Positions 16,857 through 25,948 are shown, counted from the stretch's first letter. The stretch: 64,000 nucleotides of DNA from an uncultured Bacillota bacterium (GCA_902493275.1 CABUOQ010000005.1:6465-70464), one strand, 5' to 3'. The notes: a model not told the origin generated them from the sequence alone. Program-made: numbers and translations.

Positions 16857-17082
16857 TTGTTCTTCTTCTAATTGTTGAATTTTCCATATTTAAATTAATA
16901 AAGAAAATTAGAATGTTAATTATACCAGCGATTGCGATTAAACAATAAATGATTCTAGTCCAGATATTAACTTCGTTCATCGTAATAAATTTTACTAAAT
17001 CAAAATCGAACAAACCTACTAATCCCCAGTTTATAGCGCCTAAAATTGTTAAAAATAAACAAGGCTTTTGTAAAAGATTCAT
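16852..17082 (-). CDS. DUF378 small membrane protein
   Basis: This 76-residue protein has two hydrophobic helices and the DUF378 hallmark LTILGAINWGLVGLFDFDLV. It also carries the second-helix pattern RIIYCLIAIAGIINI. The family is widespread in Bacilli and has no known function. A GAGGAGG site precedes the start on the minus strand. It is a single-gene transcript converging on the deoD operon terminator. Confidence 0.9.
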   Translation of the reverse strand: MNLLQKPCLFLTILGAINWGLVGLFDFDLVKFITMNEVNIWTRIIYCLIAIAGIINILIFFINLNMENSTIRRRTK

Positions 17083-17177
17083 GAATTCCTCCTCGCTAGT
17101 ATTATGTGTTAATTAAAAAGTAAATATTCATAACATATAATCATTTTTTTATTCATATATTTTCTTGAGGTGAAAAT

Positions 17178-18188
17178 ATGATCAAAAAAATAGTTATAGG
17201 GGTTGTAGTTTTATTAGTTTTAGTTTTATGTGGGTGGAAGTTGTTTTTCTCTGAATCAAAAGTGGATGATCAATTAAAAAATCTAAATACGACAATGGAA
17301 GCTTACCATATGGAAGGAAATATGGAAATCGGGGATGGAGAGGAAATACGAAAATTCTATGTAACGGTAGATTTTAAAGATACCGATGATGATTGCTTTA
17401 GAATTTCTTTAACCGATAAAGACATCAATCAAGAGCAAATTCTTCTTCATAATGAAAAGGGAGTTTATGTTTTAACACCAGTATTAAATCAAGTATATAC
17501 TTTTAAAGGGGATTATCCATTAAATTCACCTAAGCCATATTTATATCATTCATTTATTAAAGCTCTTGAAGGAAAGTATGATGTTTCAAGTTTAGCGGAT
17601 GGATATTTGGTCAGTTATGATATTACTTATGATAACGAGCCTACATGGGTAAGACAAGAAGTGAAATTATCTAAAGATTTAAAACCTGTTTGGACATATG
17701 TTTATAATAAAGATAATCAAATCGCGGTTAAGGTATTATTCACTAAGATTGATTTTAATCCAAGCTTCACTGATGATTATTTTGATGTTGACGCTAATAT
17801 GAAGATTGCTAAAGACAATGTTTCACAAGAGCATGTTTCAACATCAATAGATGATTTACCATTAATTCCGGCAATAAGTGATGATTCTTCAGTTCTTAAA
17901 GAACAAACTAAAGTCGATATCGATGGAAAGGTCTCATATATTTTAACTTATGAAGGTAGCAAGTCTTATACTGTGTTTCAAACATTAATTGACTCTTCAA
18001 CGGGCGATTATCAATCAATCAGCGTAAATGGTACACCAGTGGAAACAATTTATGGTATCGCTTATGTAGAAGGTAAATGTTTAAATTATCTTTATCACGA
18101 TGTCTCATATGAGATATATTCTAACGATTTAACTGTCGCCGAGATGATATCGGTTGTAGCTAATATGGAACGCGTAGGAGTAAAATAA
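17178..18188 (+). CDS. Exported LolA-like (YdcC-type) protein, membrane anchored
   Basis: The 336-residue protein starts with a basic residue pair and a single hydrophobic segment (IVIGVVVLLVLVLCGW) without a clear lipobox, so it is probably anchored outside the cell. The rest is soluble, beta-rich and acidic. The second half contains a repeated strand layout like LolA/RseB-fold proteins of the Bacillus YdcC kind (IYGIAYVEGK and a closing VANMERVG). This class senses or carries lipids, but no function can be assigned here. It has its own promoter region and a strong terminator. Confidence 0.5.
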   Translation: MIKKIVIGVVVLLVLVLCGWKLFFSESKVDDQLKNLNTTMEAYHMEGNMEIGDGEEIRKFYVTVDFKDTDDDCFRISLTDKDINQEQILLHNEKGVYVLTPVLNQVYTFKGDYPLNSPKPYLYHSFIKALEGKYDVSSLADGYLVSYDITYDNEPTWVRQEVKLSKDLKPVWTYVYNKDNQIAVKVLFTKIDFNPSFTDDYFDVDANMKIAKDNVSQEHVSTSIDDLPLIPAISDDSSVLKEQTKVDIDGKVSYILTYEGSKSYTVFQTLIDSSTGDYQSISVNGTPVETIYGIAYVEGKCLNYLYHDVSYEIYSNDLTVAEMISVVANMERVGVK

Positions 18189-18211
18189 TTAAATTTAAGT
18201 TTAAAGATATG

Positions 18212-18246
18212 AAAGAAATCACTTTTATCGGTGATTTCTTTTTATT
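18212..18246 (+). terminator. Strong terminator
   Basis: AAAGAAATCAC (18212-18222) and GTGATTTCTTT (18231-18241) form an 11-bp stem with an eight-base loop and a T-rich tail. Confidence 0.85.
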
Positions 18247-18274
18247 TTGCTAAAAAGATGATAGAATCATTAAT

Positions 18275-18916
18275 ATGATTTATGTTGAAAATATTTTGTT
18301 TGATTTTAATGGAACTCTAGTCGATGATCGACTTCTTTGTTTAAATCTATTAAATAATATGCTTTTAAAAAGAAACCATGAGCAGATAGATCTTAATAGA
18401 TATTTAGAGATATTTACTTTTCCAGTGATAAATTATTATGTGAAAGCTGGATTTGTTTTTCCTGAAGATAATTTCGCGGAATTATCAGAGTATTTTATTG
18501 AGCAATACACTAAAAGAAATGTAGATTGTAAGCTCTATGATGGAGTAAAAGAAATTTTAAAGTATTTTAAAAATAAAAATAAGCGCTTAGCAATTGTCTC
18601 TGCCTCTGAGATAAATGTTTTAAAAGACCAACTGGTTAAATATAATATCAATGATTATTTCTTTGATATTTCTGGTCTTGATAATATTGAAGCTGGAAGC
18701 AAGATTGAAAGTGCAAAGAAATTTATTGAAAAACATCATTTAAATACGGATAAAACTGTATTTATCGGTGATACTATACATGATTATGAAGTCGCTGAGC
18801 AATTGAATGTCAAGTGCATATTAATATGTAAAGGTCATCAAAACAAAAAAGTATTATCAAGCTGTGATTGTATGATAATTGATGATATTCTTCAATTAAA
18901 GAATATACTAGAATAA
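18275..18916 (+). CDS. HAD-superfamily phosphatase (phosphoglycolate phosphatase-like)
   Basis: The 213-residue protein carries the four HAD motifs: I in FDFNGTLVDD (nucleophile Asp, with Asn in place of the more common Asp/Leu next to it), II in VSASE, III a Lys in the SKIESAKKF helix, and IV in FIGDTIHDYEVA. A helical cap (about residues 15-85) indicates subfamily IA, as in Gph or beta-phosphoglucomutase. The substrate is unknown. The start has only a weak ribosome site. The following membrane gene begins 11 bases after its stop. Confidence 0.85.
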   Translation: MIYVENILFDFNGTLVDDRLLCLNLLNNMLLKRNHEQIDLNRYLEIFTFPVINYYVKAGFVFPEDNFAELSEYFIEQYTKRNVDCKLYDGVKEILKYFKNKNKRLAIVSASEINVLKDQLVKYNINDYFFDISGLDNIEAGSKIESAKKFIEKHHLNTDKTVFIGDTIHDYEVAEQLNVKCILICKGHQNKKVLSSCDCMIIDDILQLKNILE

Positions 18917-18927
18917 GGTGCGTGTTT

Positions 18928-19941
18928 ATGGATTTAAAATTATATAAAAACTCGTGGGGGATTTATCGTGCCTCATTTGGAAAATTGTTTTCTTTTATTT
19001 TGGCAATTGTAATTGTTTTTATTGCTTCATTTGCCTCACTATTTATAACATTGGGGTATGATTTTGGCTTATTAAGCATAATTATCTGCGCTTTTGTGTT
19101 AGTACCTTTATTTTTCTCATTTCAAATCGTTATCGCTAAAGTATCATCTGGTAAAAAACTAAATTATAATGATCTATATTCTCACTATCGATCTTATTTT
19201 GCACCTTTTAATAGGGGTGTTTATTCAGTGATTACTAATTCATTTATAGCCTTAATTGTTTCTTTTGTTTTTATATATTTATCGACTTGTGTTTATGAAG
19301 TTACACATAAAGTTATTTTTGATGAGGCGATGACCTCATTATCATCTATCAATTATTTTACTTCGTATCAAACATATATTGATACCATTATTAATTTGCC
19401 GGATTATTTATATTTCTTATTAGTGCCATTTGCTTTTTCATTTTTATTTTTCTTTAGACAAATAAAAAAATCATTCTTAATTCCTTATTTTTCAATGATA
19501 ACTGGTTCACCAGTCTTAATCAATAAACGAATTAATAAAACATTATTACAAGAAAATAAAAAATTTATTCGTAAGAATACAGCATTTGGAAACTTAATGT
19601 TCACTTTAGCGTTTTTAATAGGCTTTATTTTAACAGGCGTGATAATTTTATTAGTAGAAGTAGATACGATGACAATAGAATTTTGGATTATATTTAGTCT
19701 TTTTGGAGGAATGATTATCTCTAGTTTTTTAATTCCACCATTAATGATTAATTATTGTTTTATCGCAGATATGTTACAGCCTAAATATATGGTTTTATTT
19801 AAAAAACAAATAATCAATTTGACGACATCTTTAAACTCTTCACTAGATGATGAAACTAGTACAAAATTAAAAGATATTTTGGATTCATTAAATAAAACTG
19901 ATTCAAAAGATAATAACGATGATAGTGCAGATAAAAAATAA
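18928..19941 (+). CDS. Polytopic membrane protein of unknown function
   Basis: From the ATG at 18928 (TAAGGTG site upstream; a GTG six bases earlier is an alternative), the 337-residue protein has about six hydrophobic helices: two near 20-75, one near 105-130, one near 165-185, and two near 235-285. A polar C-terminal tail of about 50 residues is rich in Ser, Asn, Asp and Lys (TKLKDILDSLNKTDSKDNN). No conserved motif was recognised. It may be co-transcribed with the HAD gene and ends head-on against the next minus-strand gene. Confidence 0.75.
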   Translation: MDLKLYKNSWGIYRASFGKLFSFILAIVIVFIASFASLFITLGYDFGLLSIIICAFVLVPLFFSFQIVIAKVSSGKKLNYNDLYSHYRSYFAPFNRGVYSVITNSFIALIVSFVFIYLSTCVYEVTHKVIFDEAMTSLSSINYFTSYQTYIDTIINLPDYLYFLLVPFAFSFLFFFRQIKKSFLIPYFSMITGSPVLINKRINKTLLQENKKFIRKNTAFGNLMFTLAFLIGFILTGVIILLVEVDTMTIEFWIIFSLFGGMIISSFLIPPLMINYCFIADMLQPKYMVLFKKQIINLTTSLNSSLDDETSTKLKDILDSLNKTDSKDNNDDSADKK

Positions 19942-21699
19942 TTAATGATATTTATTATAAAGTTCTTTGATTTTTGAGGTAATACGTTTAGAAATAATTG
20001 GATTTATCTCATCATTAGTTTCAAAAATCTTTCCTGAGAATATAAAGACATTATTGCAAATTAAGGTTTCGATAGTTGTCCAATCAACTATTTCATAGGC
20101 CATAAGAATTTTATGATTTTTATATAATCGACAAAGTAGATTAGTAAACATAATATTATTTTTTGAATTACTTATTATCGATTTAAAGAAGGTATTAGAA
20201 AATGAAACATATTTAAATTTACTTAAAATCTCATCGCTTGGAACATGTATATTATCTAGATCCAATTTGAAACTTACATTAGGCAAATCAATAATATTAA
20301 AATTGTCTAAAAAGTTAGTTTGATTAATTATAGAGGTATTTACTGTATCAGATTTCATTATGAAGACAAATTCTATATCTTCATTTTTTCTAAATAAATC
20401 AAGATTATAGATAATAGATTCCATTAAATAAGGTGAATAATTAAAGGAAATACGCTTAATTACCTTTTTATTGCGGATATTTTTTTCGTCATTTAATGAA
20501 GATATGATATTATTTACTACCAATCGAAGATAGCTTGAAGCTAAGTTTTGACTTAATAAACTATCGACGAACAAATCAAAATCGCTAATTTCAAGCGAGA
20601 TTGGCTTTATAAATAGATTATATCCATATATAAATCCGTTTTTACTATTTATTACTGGTTTAAAAGTATAGCTGAATAAGTTATTTTCTATCGCTTTTTT
20701 GGTTTCATTGTTGATACTATCGATATCTAAACAAGAATAATCATGAAATTCATCGAGGTAGAATAGATGCTCAGAATAGTTTTTATTATTTATTAGTTTC
20801 TTACTGAAGGTTTTAAGCTTTTTTATGCAATTTTTATAGTCGGCATTGTTGGTGTCTTGCCTAGATATGCATATATTATAACTTTCATTATTAAGACTAT
20901 TAATTACATAAAATTTTGAAATTTTATCATTTAGTTGAGTGATAAATGTGTCTTTATCAGAGACATAATTAGTGATAATAAAAGCAATATCACCATTATT
21001 TTGAATAGTGATGAAGTGATTTTTATCAAGCATATTTATAATCATATCAATTAATTGATGTTGAGTGATTTTATCAAAGCAGTATTCATTATGAGTATTA
21101 AAAATTTTTGTTGGGAAAAATGATATTAGACCAATTACCAATGAGCTATTTCTTTTTAGACGATAAAAAATACGATCAATCTCATTGGCATTTTTAATAT
21201 ATTGACATTCTGGAACTTTCTTTGAGAGCATACTATATGAGATATAATCGATATGTAAAGTGTGTTTCTCGTTATTGACACTTCTTAAAACAAACACATC
21301 TTGATAATATTCATGTCGAGCTTTATTAAAATTGATTGATTCAAAATATTGATTATTATTGATATTAGTATTTAAAAGACTAAAGAGCCAACGCTTTAGT
21401 TTCTCACGATTTTTTTCGTCATACTCTTTTAAAAAGTCTTCTAAAGTAATCGTAATAGGGGTATCTAAATTAACTTTTTTAAAACAATAAATAGTTTTAT
21501 TTAACAAATCAAAGATAAGATGAGTGACATTATCCTCTGAGTTGATTTTGTTTTTTAAATTGTTATGCTTAGATTTATACATACCTTTTAAAATGATAAA
21601 AATTCCAATTAGCACAATCATGACCCCTAAAATTATAAAAAAATGGGCCAATGTTAAATATTGAGTAATAAAATCTTTGATTTTGTTTAAAATTTCCAT
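19942..21699 (-). CDS. Membrane-anchored degenerate GGDEF-EAL-like protein
   Basis: The start at 21699 is chosen because a GGTGAT site precedes it; a TTG at 21711 is less likely. The 585-residue protein has one N-terminal membrane helix (about 20-42), a middle region resembling a GGDEF fold (DRIFYRLKRNSSLVIGLISF, then NNGDIAFIITNY in place of the GGDEF strand), and a C-terminal region that looks like an EAL fold. The EAL start reads FSYTFKPVINSKNGFIYGYN, where active proteins have QPIVD...GxEAL; the EAL triad is replaced by YNL. It is therefore probably neither a cyclase nor a phosphodiesterase but may still bind c-di-GMP or act as an adaptor. Assignment is by motif layout only. Confidence 0.6.
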   Translation of the reverse strand: MEILNKIKDFITQYLTLAHFFIILGVMIVLIGIFIILKGMYKSKHNNLKNKINSEDNVTHLIFDLLNKTIYCFKKVNLDTPITITLEDFLKEYDEKNREKLKRWLFSLLNTNINNNQYFESINFNKARHEYYQDVFVLRSVNNEKHTLHIDYISYSMLSKKVPECQYIKNANEIDRIFYRLKRNSSLVIGLISFFPTKIFNTHNEYCFDKITQHQLIDMIINMLDKNHFITIQNNGDIAFIITNYVSDKDTFITQLNDKISKFYVINSLNNESYNICISRQDTNNADYKNCIKKLKTFSKKLINNKNYSEHLFYLDEFHDYSCLDIDSINNETKKAIENNLFSYTFKPVINSKNGFIYGYNLFIKPISLEISDFDLFVDSLLSQNLASSYLRLVVNNIISSLNDEKNIRNKKVIKRISFNYSPYLMESIIYNLDLFRKNEDIEFVFIMKSDTVNTSIINQTNFLDNFNIIDLPNVSFKLDLDNIHVPSDEILSKFKYVSFSNTFFKSIISNSKNNIMFTNLLCRLYKNHKILMAYEIVDWTTIETLICNNVFIFSGKIFETNDEINPIISKRITSKIKELYNKYH

Positions 21700-21794
21700 A
21701 ACGATCACCAATGCTTTTATTATAAAAGATATTTGCGATATTTAAAATAGAATTAGTAGATTTTCTTCCTACTTATTTATATAATATTTGTGAT

Positions 21795-21885
21795 GGAGAA
21801 ATACCCAAGAGGCTGAAGGGACTAGTTTCGAAAACTAGCAGAAGTTTTACGACTTGCGAGGGTTCAAATCCCTCTTTCTCCGCCA
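21795..21885 (+). tRNA. tRNA-Ser (anticodon CGA)
   Basis: The acceptor arms GGAGAAA and TTTCTCC, a long variable arm, the T loop GGTTCAAATCC and an encoded CCA are all present. The anticodon loop TTCGAAA carries CGA, which reads UCG. A TATAATAT box lies just upstream (near 21780). The accessory region begins right after its 3' end. Confidence 0.95.
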
Positions 21886-21949
21886 TGCGGGATTTCACCC
21901 CCATAACGTATTTTGTCTTTAATATTTTTAGAATATTGTAAAAAATAAA

Positions 21950-22072
21950 ATGTTAGACAAAAATTGTAATATTTACAAGCAAAGTAAGAATTACTATTGT
22001 GAAATTGACAATATAAAGATAACTATTAACTCATATAGTTATACGATTATTACAGCATATACTATTCACTAA
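21950..22072 (+). pseudogene. Fragment of a DUF3781 gene (C-terminal half)
   Basis: A 40-codon open stretch encodes MLDKNCNIYKQSKNYYCEID and continues NIKITINSYSYTIITAY. This matches the C-terminal half of the intact 79-residue DUF3781 protein at 61067-61306 almost residue for residue, at both protein and DNA level. The N-terminal half is absent. The ATG at 21950 replaces an internal Ile codon, so a short product is possible but unlikely to be meaningful. It sits just after tRNA-Ser and beside an IS remnant, consistent with a rearranged copy. Confidence 0.8.
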
Positions 22073-22073
22073 A

Positions 22074-22193
22074 TTTGACCAGTCAAGAGAAAGTAGACAC
22101 TAAATTAAATATTTCTCTTTAAATTGTTTAGGTGTAAGATAATTTAAAGCATATGCAGGTCTTTCATTATTAAAAAATATCTCCAAGAAAATG
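22074..22193 (-). mobile_element. IS3-family insertion sequence remnant (transposase C terminus and end)
   Basis: Read on the minus strand, codons from about 22190 to the stop at 22102-22100 give IFFNNERPAYALNYLTPKQF and then KEKYLI, the classical C terminus of IS3-family OrfB transposases. Next to the stop lies TGTCTACTTTCTCTTGACTG, which looks like the terminal inverted repeat of this family. The rest of the transposase is gone, so the element is dead. It marks a recombination junction upstream of the AAA ATPase gene. Confidence 0.8.
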
Positions 22194-22226
22194 TTTTATT
22201 TTGCAAAAAATATCTCCAAAAAAATG
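22172..22226 (+). repeat. Pair of 22-base direct repeats
   Basis: The 22-base segment at 22172-22193 (starting AAAAAATATCTCCAA) recurs at 22205-22226 with one mismatch, starts 33 bases apart. The first copy is inside the IS3 remnant and the second lies just upstream of the AAA ATPase promoter, so they may record the deletion or insertion that truncated the element. Confidence 0.7.
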
Positions 22227-22235
22227 TAAATAATA

Positions 22236-22263
22236 TTGTTTTGAAGAAAAAATATGGTATAAT
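22236..22263 (+). promoter_or_regulatory. Promoter of the AAA/DUF4143 gene
   Basis: TTGTTT (22236-22241) and TATAAT (22258-22263) are separated by 16 bases; an AAAGGAG ribosome site follows before the ATG at 22294. Confidence 0.6.
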
Positions 22264-22293
22264 TCGGTTGAAGCTTGAAAAGGAGTGTAATTT

Positions 22294-23592
22294 ATGGACA
22301 GAAAAATTTATGCTGATTTGCAGAACTGGAAAAACTCGACGAGAAGAAAACCACTTGTATTACAGGGTGCGAGGCAAGTTGGAAAAACTTATATCGTAAA
22401 CTTGTTTGCACAAAAAGAATACTCTAATTATGTATATTGCAACTTTGAAAAAGAAGAAACATTAAAGGATTTTTTTACAAACCTTACTCCACAAAAAATA
22501 GTTAAGCAACTCGGTCTTTATAAAAGAAAAGAGATTATACCAAACCATACACTGATTATCTTTGATGAAGTACAAGCCTGTCCTAAAGCACTCACTTCTT
22601 TAAAGTATTTTAACGAAGAAGCGAATGAATACCATATAATTGCATTAGGATCATTACTTGGTGTTTCCGTAAATAGAGAGGATAGTACATTCCCTGTAGG
22701 CAAGGTAGATATGATTACCATGTATCCTATGGATTTTGAAGAATTTTTGATAGCTCAAAAGGAAAAATATACTGATTTGATTCAAGCTATAAAAGAAGCA
22801 TATGTTACAAACAAGGCACTGCCGACTCCAATACACGATATGGCAATAGATTTATATAAGCAATATTTGTATGTTGGTGGAATGCCTGAAGCTGTTAAAG
22901 AATATGCAGAAACAAAAAATGTAGAGATAGTTCGTATCATCCAAAAGGAAATTATCGAAGCATATTTCAACGATATGGGCAAGTACAATAGAGCAACAGA
23001 AATACCGAAAACAAAACTTGTATTTGAAAGTATTTCTACACAACTTTCAAAGGAAAATAAAAAATTTCAATACAAGTTATTAAAAACTGGTGCAAGAGCA
23101 TCTTTATATGAAGAAGCAATCAGATGGATTTGTAATGCGGGAATATCTAATCAGTTATTTAGACTTGAACAAGTTTCTCTTCCGCTTGAAAGTAATAAAT
23201 CAACAAGTGATTTTAAGTTTTTCATGAGCGACGTTGGTTTATGCGGTGCAACGCAGGATATCCACATGGAAGATATAGAAATGGAATCTAATGATTTTGA
23301 GTTTAAGGGTGGATTGACTGAAAACTATATAAACAACCAGCTTATTGTGAATGGATTAAAAGCATATTACTGGACAAGTAAATCAGATGCCGAAGTAGAT
23401 TTTATCACAAGACTTGGAGAAAACATTATTCCAATAGAAGTTAAATCTGGCGTAAACACTCGTTCAAGAAGTTTGGCAAGCTATGTAAAAACTTACAATC
23501 CAAAATATGCCATTAGAGTATCTCAAAAAAATTTTGGATTTGAAAATGGAATAAAATCAATTCCTTTATATGCTGCCTTTTGTATTAAATAA
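22294..23592 (+). CDS. AAA ATPase with DUF4143 / PD-(D/E)XK-like C-terminal domain
   Basis: This 432-residue protein has the AAA_14/DUF4143 architecture: Walker A in LQGARQVGKTYIV (about residues 23-35), Walker B in LIIFDEVQACP, a sensor-like ALGSLLGV, and a C-terminal nuclease-like segment with EVDFIT followed by IPIEVKSG, the D...ExK arrangement of PD-(D/E)XK folds. The family is common in gut bacteria, often mobile, and of unknown role. Codon use looks less AT-biased than in its neighbours, and it sits between an IS remnant and decayed sequence, so recent transfer is likely. It has its own promoter. Confidence 0.9.
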   Translation: MDRKIYADLQNWKNSTRRKPLVLQGARQVGKTYIVNLFAQKEYSNYVYCNFEKEETLKDFFTNLTPQKIVKQLGLYKRKEIIPNHTLIIFDEVQACPKALTSLKYFNEEANEYHIIALGSLLGVSVNREDSTFPVGKVDMITMYPMDFEEFLIAQKEKYTDLIQAIKEAYVTNKALPTPIHDMAIDLYKQYLYVGGMPEAVKEYAETKNVEIVRIIQKEIIEAYFNDMGKYNRATEIPKTKLVFESISTQLSKENKKFQYKLLKTGARASLYEEAIRWICNAGISNQLFRLEQVSLPLESNKSTSDFKFFMSDVGLCGATQDIHMEDIEMESNDFEFKGGLTENYINNQLIVNGLKAYYWTSKSDAEVDFITRLGENIIPIEVKSGVNTRSRSLASYVKTYNPKYAIRVSQKNFGFENGIKSIPLYAAFCIK

Positions 23593-23662
23593 AAATGAGA
23601 GAATATTATAGAAATAAAACAGAAAGATAAATAGTAATTTGCTTAGTGGATGGAGATTTAAA

Positions 23663-23962
23663 ATGGCAACATCAAAAGATTATAAAGATTTTATATTAGA
23701 GCAATTAGATTTATTAGATAATATAAATTGTAAAGCAATGATGGGGGAATATTTATTGTATTATAATAATGTCTTATTCGGTGGAATATATGATAATAGG
23801 TTACTTGTAAAGATAGTTGGTAATAACAAAAAATATAATATGCAAGAACAAATACCATATGAAAATGCTAAATCTATGTATTTAATTGATGATATAGATA
23901 ATAAAGAAAAGTTAAAAGAAATAATAACTGAGACTTACAAAGATTTACCAAGTAAAAAGTAA
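23663..23962 (+). CDS. TfoX N-terminal-domain-like small protein
   Basis: From the ATG at 23663, which has a GGAG site (an earlier start at 23639 does not), the 99-residue protein begins MATSKDYKDFILEQL and continues with CKAMMGEYLLYYNN and GGIYDNRLLVKIV, the pattern of the stand-alone TfoX_N family. TfoX in Gammaproteobacteria promotes competence genes; the small Firmicutes members have no established function. It follows the AAA ATPase gene with a 70-base gap and shares its accessory context. Confidence 0.85.
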   Translation: MATSKDYKDFILEQLDLLDNINCKAMMGEYLLYYNNVLFGGIYDNRLLVKIVGNNKKYNMQEQIPYENAKSMYLIDDIDNKEKLKEIITETYKDLPSKK

Positions 23963-24840
23963 TTCAAATTACAATTATGTTCAATAATTAGTAGAGGTAC
24001 GGGAATTGCATTAATTTAGGTAATTCGTGCCATTATGAATGAATAGGTTTGATACAATGTAAATTGATATGCTCCTTCTATAGTAGACAAATAAAATTTT
24101 AAACATCATATTTTTGGTGTAAAAGAATTTTCGTATATATATATAAAGAAATTGATGAGATAAAAAACTCTTCCATTTTTGACTTCAACGCAATAACCTT
24201 TTATTTCAGTCAAGGAAAGAAAACCTTAATAGTAAACAAAAAATATTCTCATCCAGAAAGAACTGTAGATATAAAAATTCATATTCATTTTATTGGCAAT
24301 TATTTGCAATCTATTGATATGCTCAATAATATTGTTACTTGTCGAAATTTCAAAGAATTGAAGCCAACCAAAGAGAATGTTTTGTGCCCTGAATCTTCTA
24401 AAACGAACATATAATCAATTCAAAGTCAGTATTTTACTTAAAAATTCATAATATTCAATCATCTCCAGTCAAAAAACTTCATTAGTGACTTTTTATCTTT
24501 TTCTTGAGCAACCATGTTGTTTGATCGGTTCGCTTTTTTGATGTTAATTCTTATTACAATATTACACAAAAACATTTATGCACAAAAATGTGTTAAAATA
24601 TAAAATGAGAAAAAACGTGTTTGTCGTAACCATCAATATGGGTTCATCTGATTTCAACTCAAATATAAAAAAGGTGAAGTCTCGTTAAATTGCAAGATAT
24701 TGCGGCTAAATTAAAACAAAATATTGAAATATACAATCACAGTAACAAGGCTTAAATCTAATTAAGATTTATAATTACACACTTGAACTTAGATTTTAAA
24801 TATATAAGCATATAATATAATTAGCATATATATATTTGTT
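23963..24840 (+). other. Gene-free decayed region with an 88-codon orphan frame
   Basis: No complete gene was found in these 878 bases. The frame from about 24145 to 24414 is open for roughly 88 codons (containing SSIFDFNAITFYFSQGKK and later FIGNYLQSIDMLNN) but has no start codon or ribosome site, so it looks like a gene remnant; the family is not recognised. A 27-codon frame begins at an ATG at 24604 (MRKNVFVVTINMG). Near 24073-24093 CTCCTTCTATAGTAGACA resembles an IS3-type end. The region is very AT-rich and consistent with debris of mobile DNA. Confidence 0.5.
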
Positions 24841-25749
24841 TTAAGAATTTTTCCTTTCATCGATTGCATTGAATATAGCGCATATGATTCCACCAATAGG
24901 GAATATGACCCAGCCTGGATGCCATAGTCTAAAGATAAATCCAAGTACTAAATAGATTGCAGTGCAAGTTAACATAACTACACCATCATATTTTGATAGC
25001 CCTTTTTTATTTTCTTTTGGCTCTATATGGATACCTTGTGCTTTTAGTTCGTTAGTATAATTTGACCATTTTATACCAGAGAAAATAAACAATATCACGG
25101 CGATAGCTATTATCGTAAAGCCACTTGCTAATGATATTAACTGACCAGTTTTATTGTTTTCAAAAAAAGATATAGTTATAAACGCTATGATAGAGAGAAT
25201 ACATAACATTACACCAAAAGAAATACTGATTGAAAATTGTCTAGTTTTTTGTCTATGACAATCATTATCATTAGTCTCAATGTAATAATAACTATCAGTT
25301 ATTCCCGCAAAGGTTAAAATTGGGACACCAACAGCGATTGAGGCAAATAAAGCTATAATGAATATTACTAATTCTAGCTCAGTATTTTCATATAATATGC
25401 AGCCGATAAGATATATTATTATACCAATAAAAATTAATAGTATTCCGCTTGAAATTAAAACTGCAAATGTGTTCATCCATTTTTTAGGTTTTTTACTAAT
25501 TGGCGAAGAATTTATATTTGTTATTTCTTTATTTTCTTTATTTTGTGGATAGTGTCCTTTTAACAAATCATCAATTGAAATATCAAATAATTCTGATAAT
25601 TTAAGTAATTGAGATGTTTCAGGGTAACTATCACCTGTCTCCCATTTTGAGACTGCTTGATTTGTGACATTTAATTTATCGGCTAGCTCAGTTTGAGTCC
25701 ATCCTTTTTCTTTTCGTAATTTGAATAATAGTGTGCCAAAGTCAGTCAT
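24841..25749 (-). CDS. XRE-family HTH regulator fused to a membrane domain
   Basis: The ATG at 25749 is preferred to the one at 25767, because an AAAGGAG site lies between them. The 302-residue protein has an N-terminal XRE helix-turn-helix (LFKLRKEKGWTQTELADKLN then VTNQAVSKWETGDSYPE, residues about 7-45), a linker, and a C-terminal part with about seven hydrophobic helices from residue 90. Such proteins are membrane-tethered repressors or sensors in Firmicutes. It is divergent from the zinc-ribbon/TIR/Sel1 gene, with 242 bases between them, so it could regulate that gene; this is inference. Confidence 0.85.
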   Translation of the reverse strand: MTDFGTLLFKLRKEKGWTQTELADKLNVTNQAVSKWETGDSYPETSQLLKLSELFDISIDDLLKGHYPQNKENKEITNINSSPISKKPKKWMNTFAVLISSGILLIFIGIIIYLIGCILYENTELELVIFIIALFASIAVGVPILTFAGITDSYYYIETNDNDCHRQKTRQFSISISFGVMLCILSIIAFITISFFENNKTGQLISLASGFTIIAIAVILFIFSGIKWSNYTNELKAQGIHIEPKENKKGLSKYDGVVMLTCTAIYLVLGFIFRLWHPGWVIFPIGGIICAIFNAIDERKNS

Positions 25750-25948
25750 ATGTTTCTCCTTTATCATTATAGAAAAATTGTGGCATATTTGAATTATTTA
25801 CACAACAATACGAAGTAGAAGTTATCCAATTTTTAGTTGATTTTTATTAATTTAAAATAGCACGCTCTCATTTTGCTTGATTTTAATCATAAATTATAAA
25901 AAATCTGTTTTTGAATACATTAATTGCTCTGAATGTAGTATATTATCT

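Noticed and set aside
22294..23962. Two-gene phage-defence system (AAA/DUF4143 plus TfoX-like)
   Set aside because: Neither family has an established defence role, the genes are not overlapping, and there is no conserved pairing known to me.
24073..24100. Second end of the IS3 remnant
   Set aside because: AGTAGACA is shared with the end at 22090, but it is in the same rather than the inverted orientation and no transposase sequence adjoins it; too short to call.
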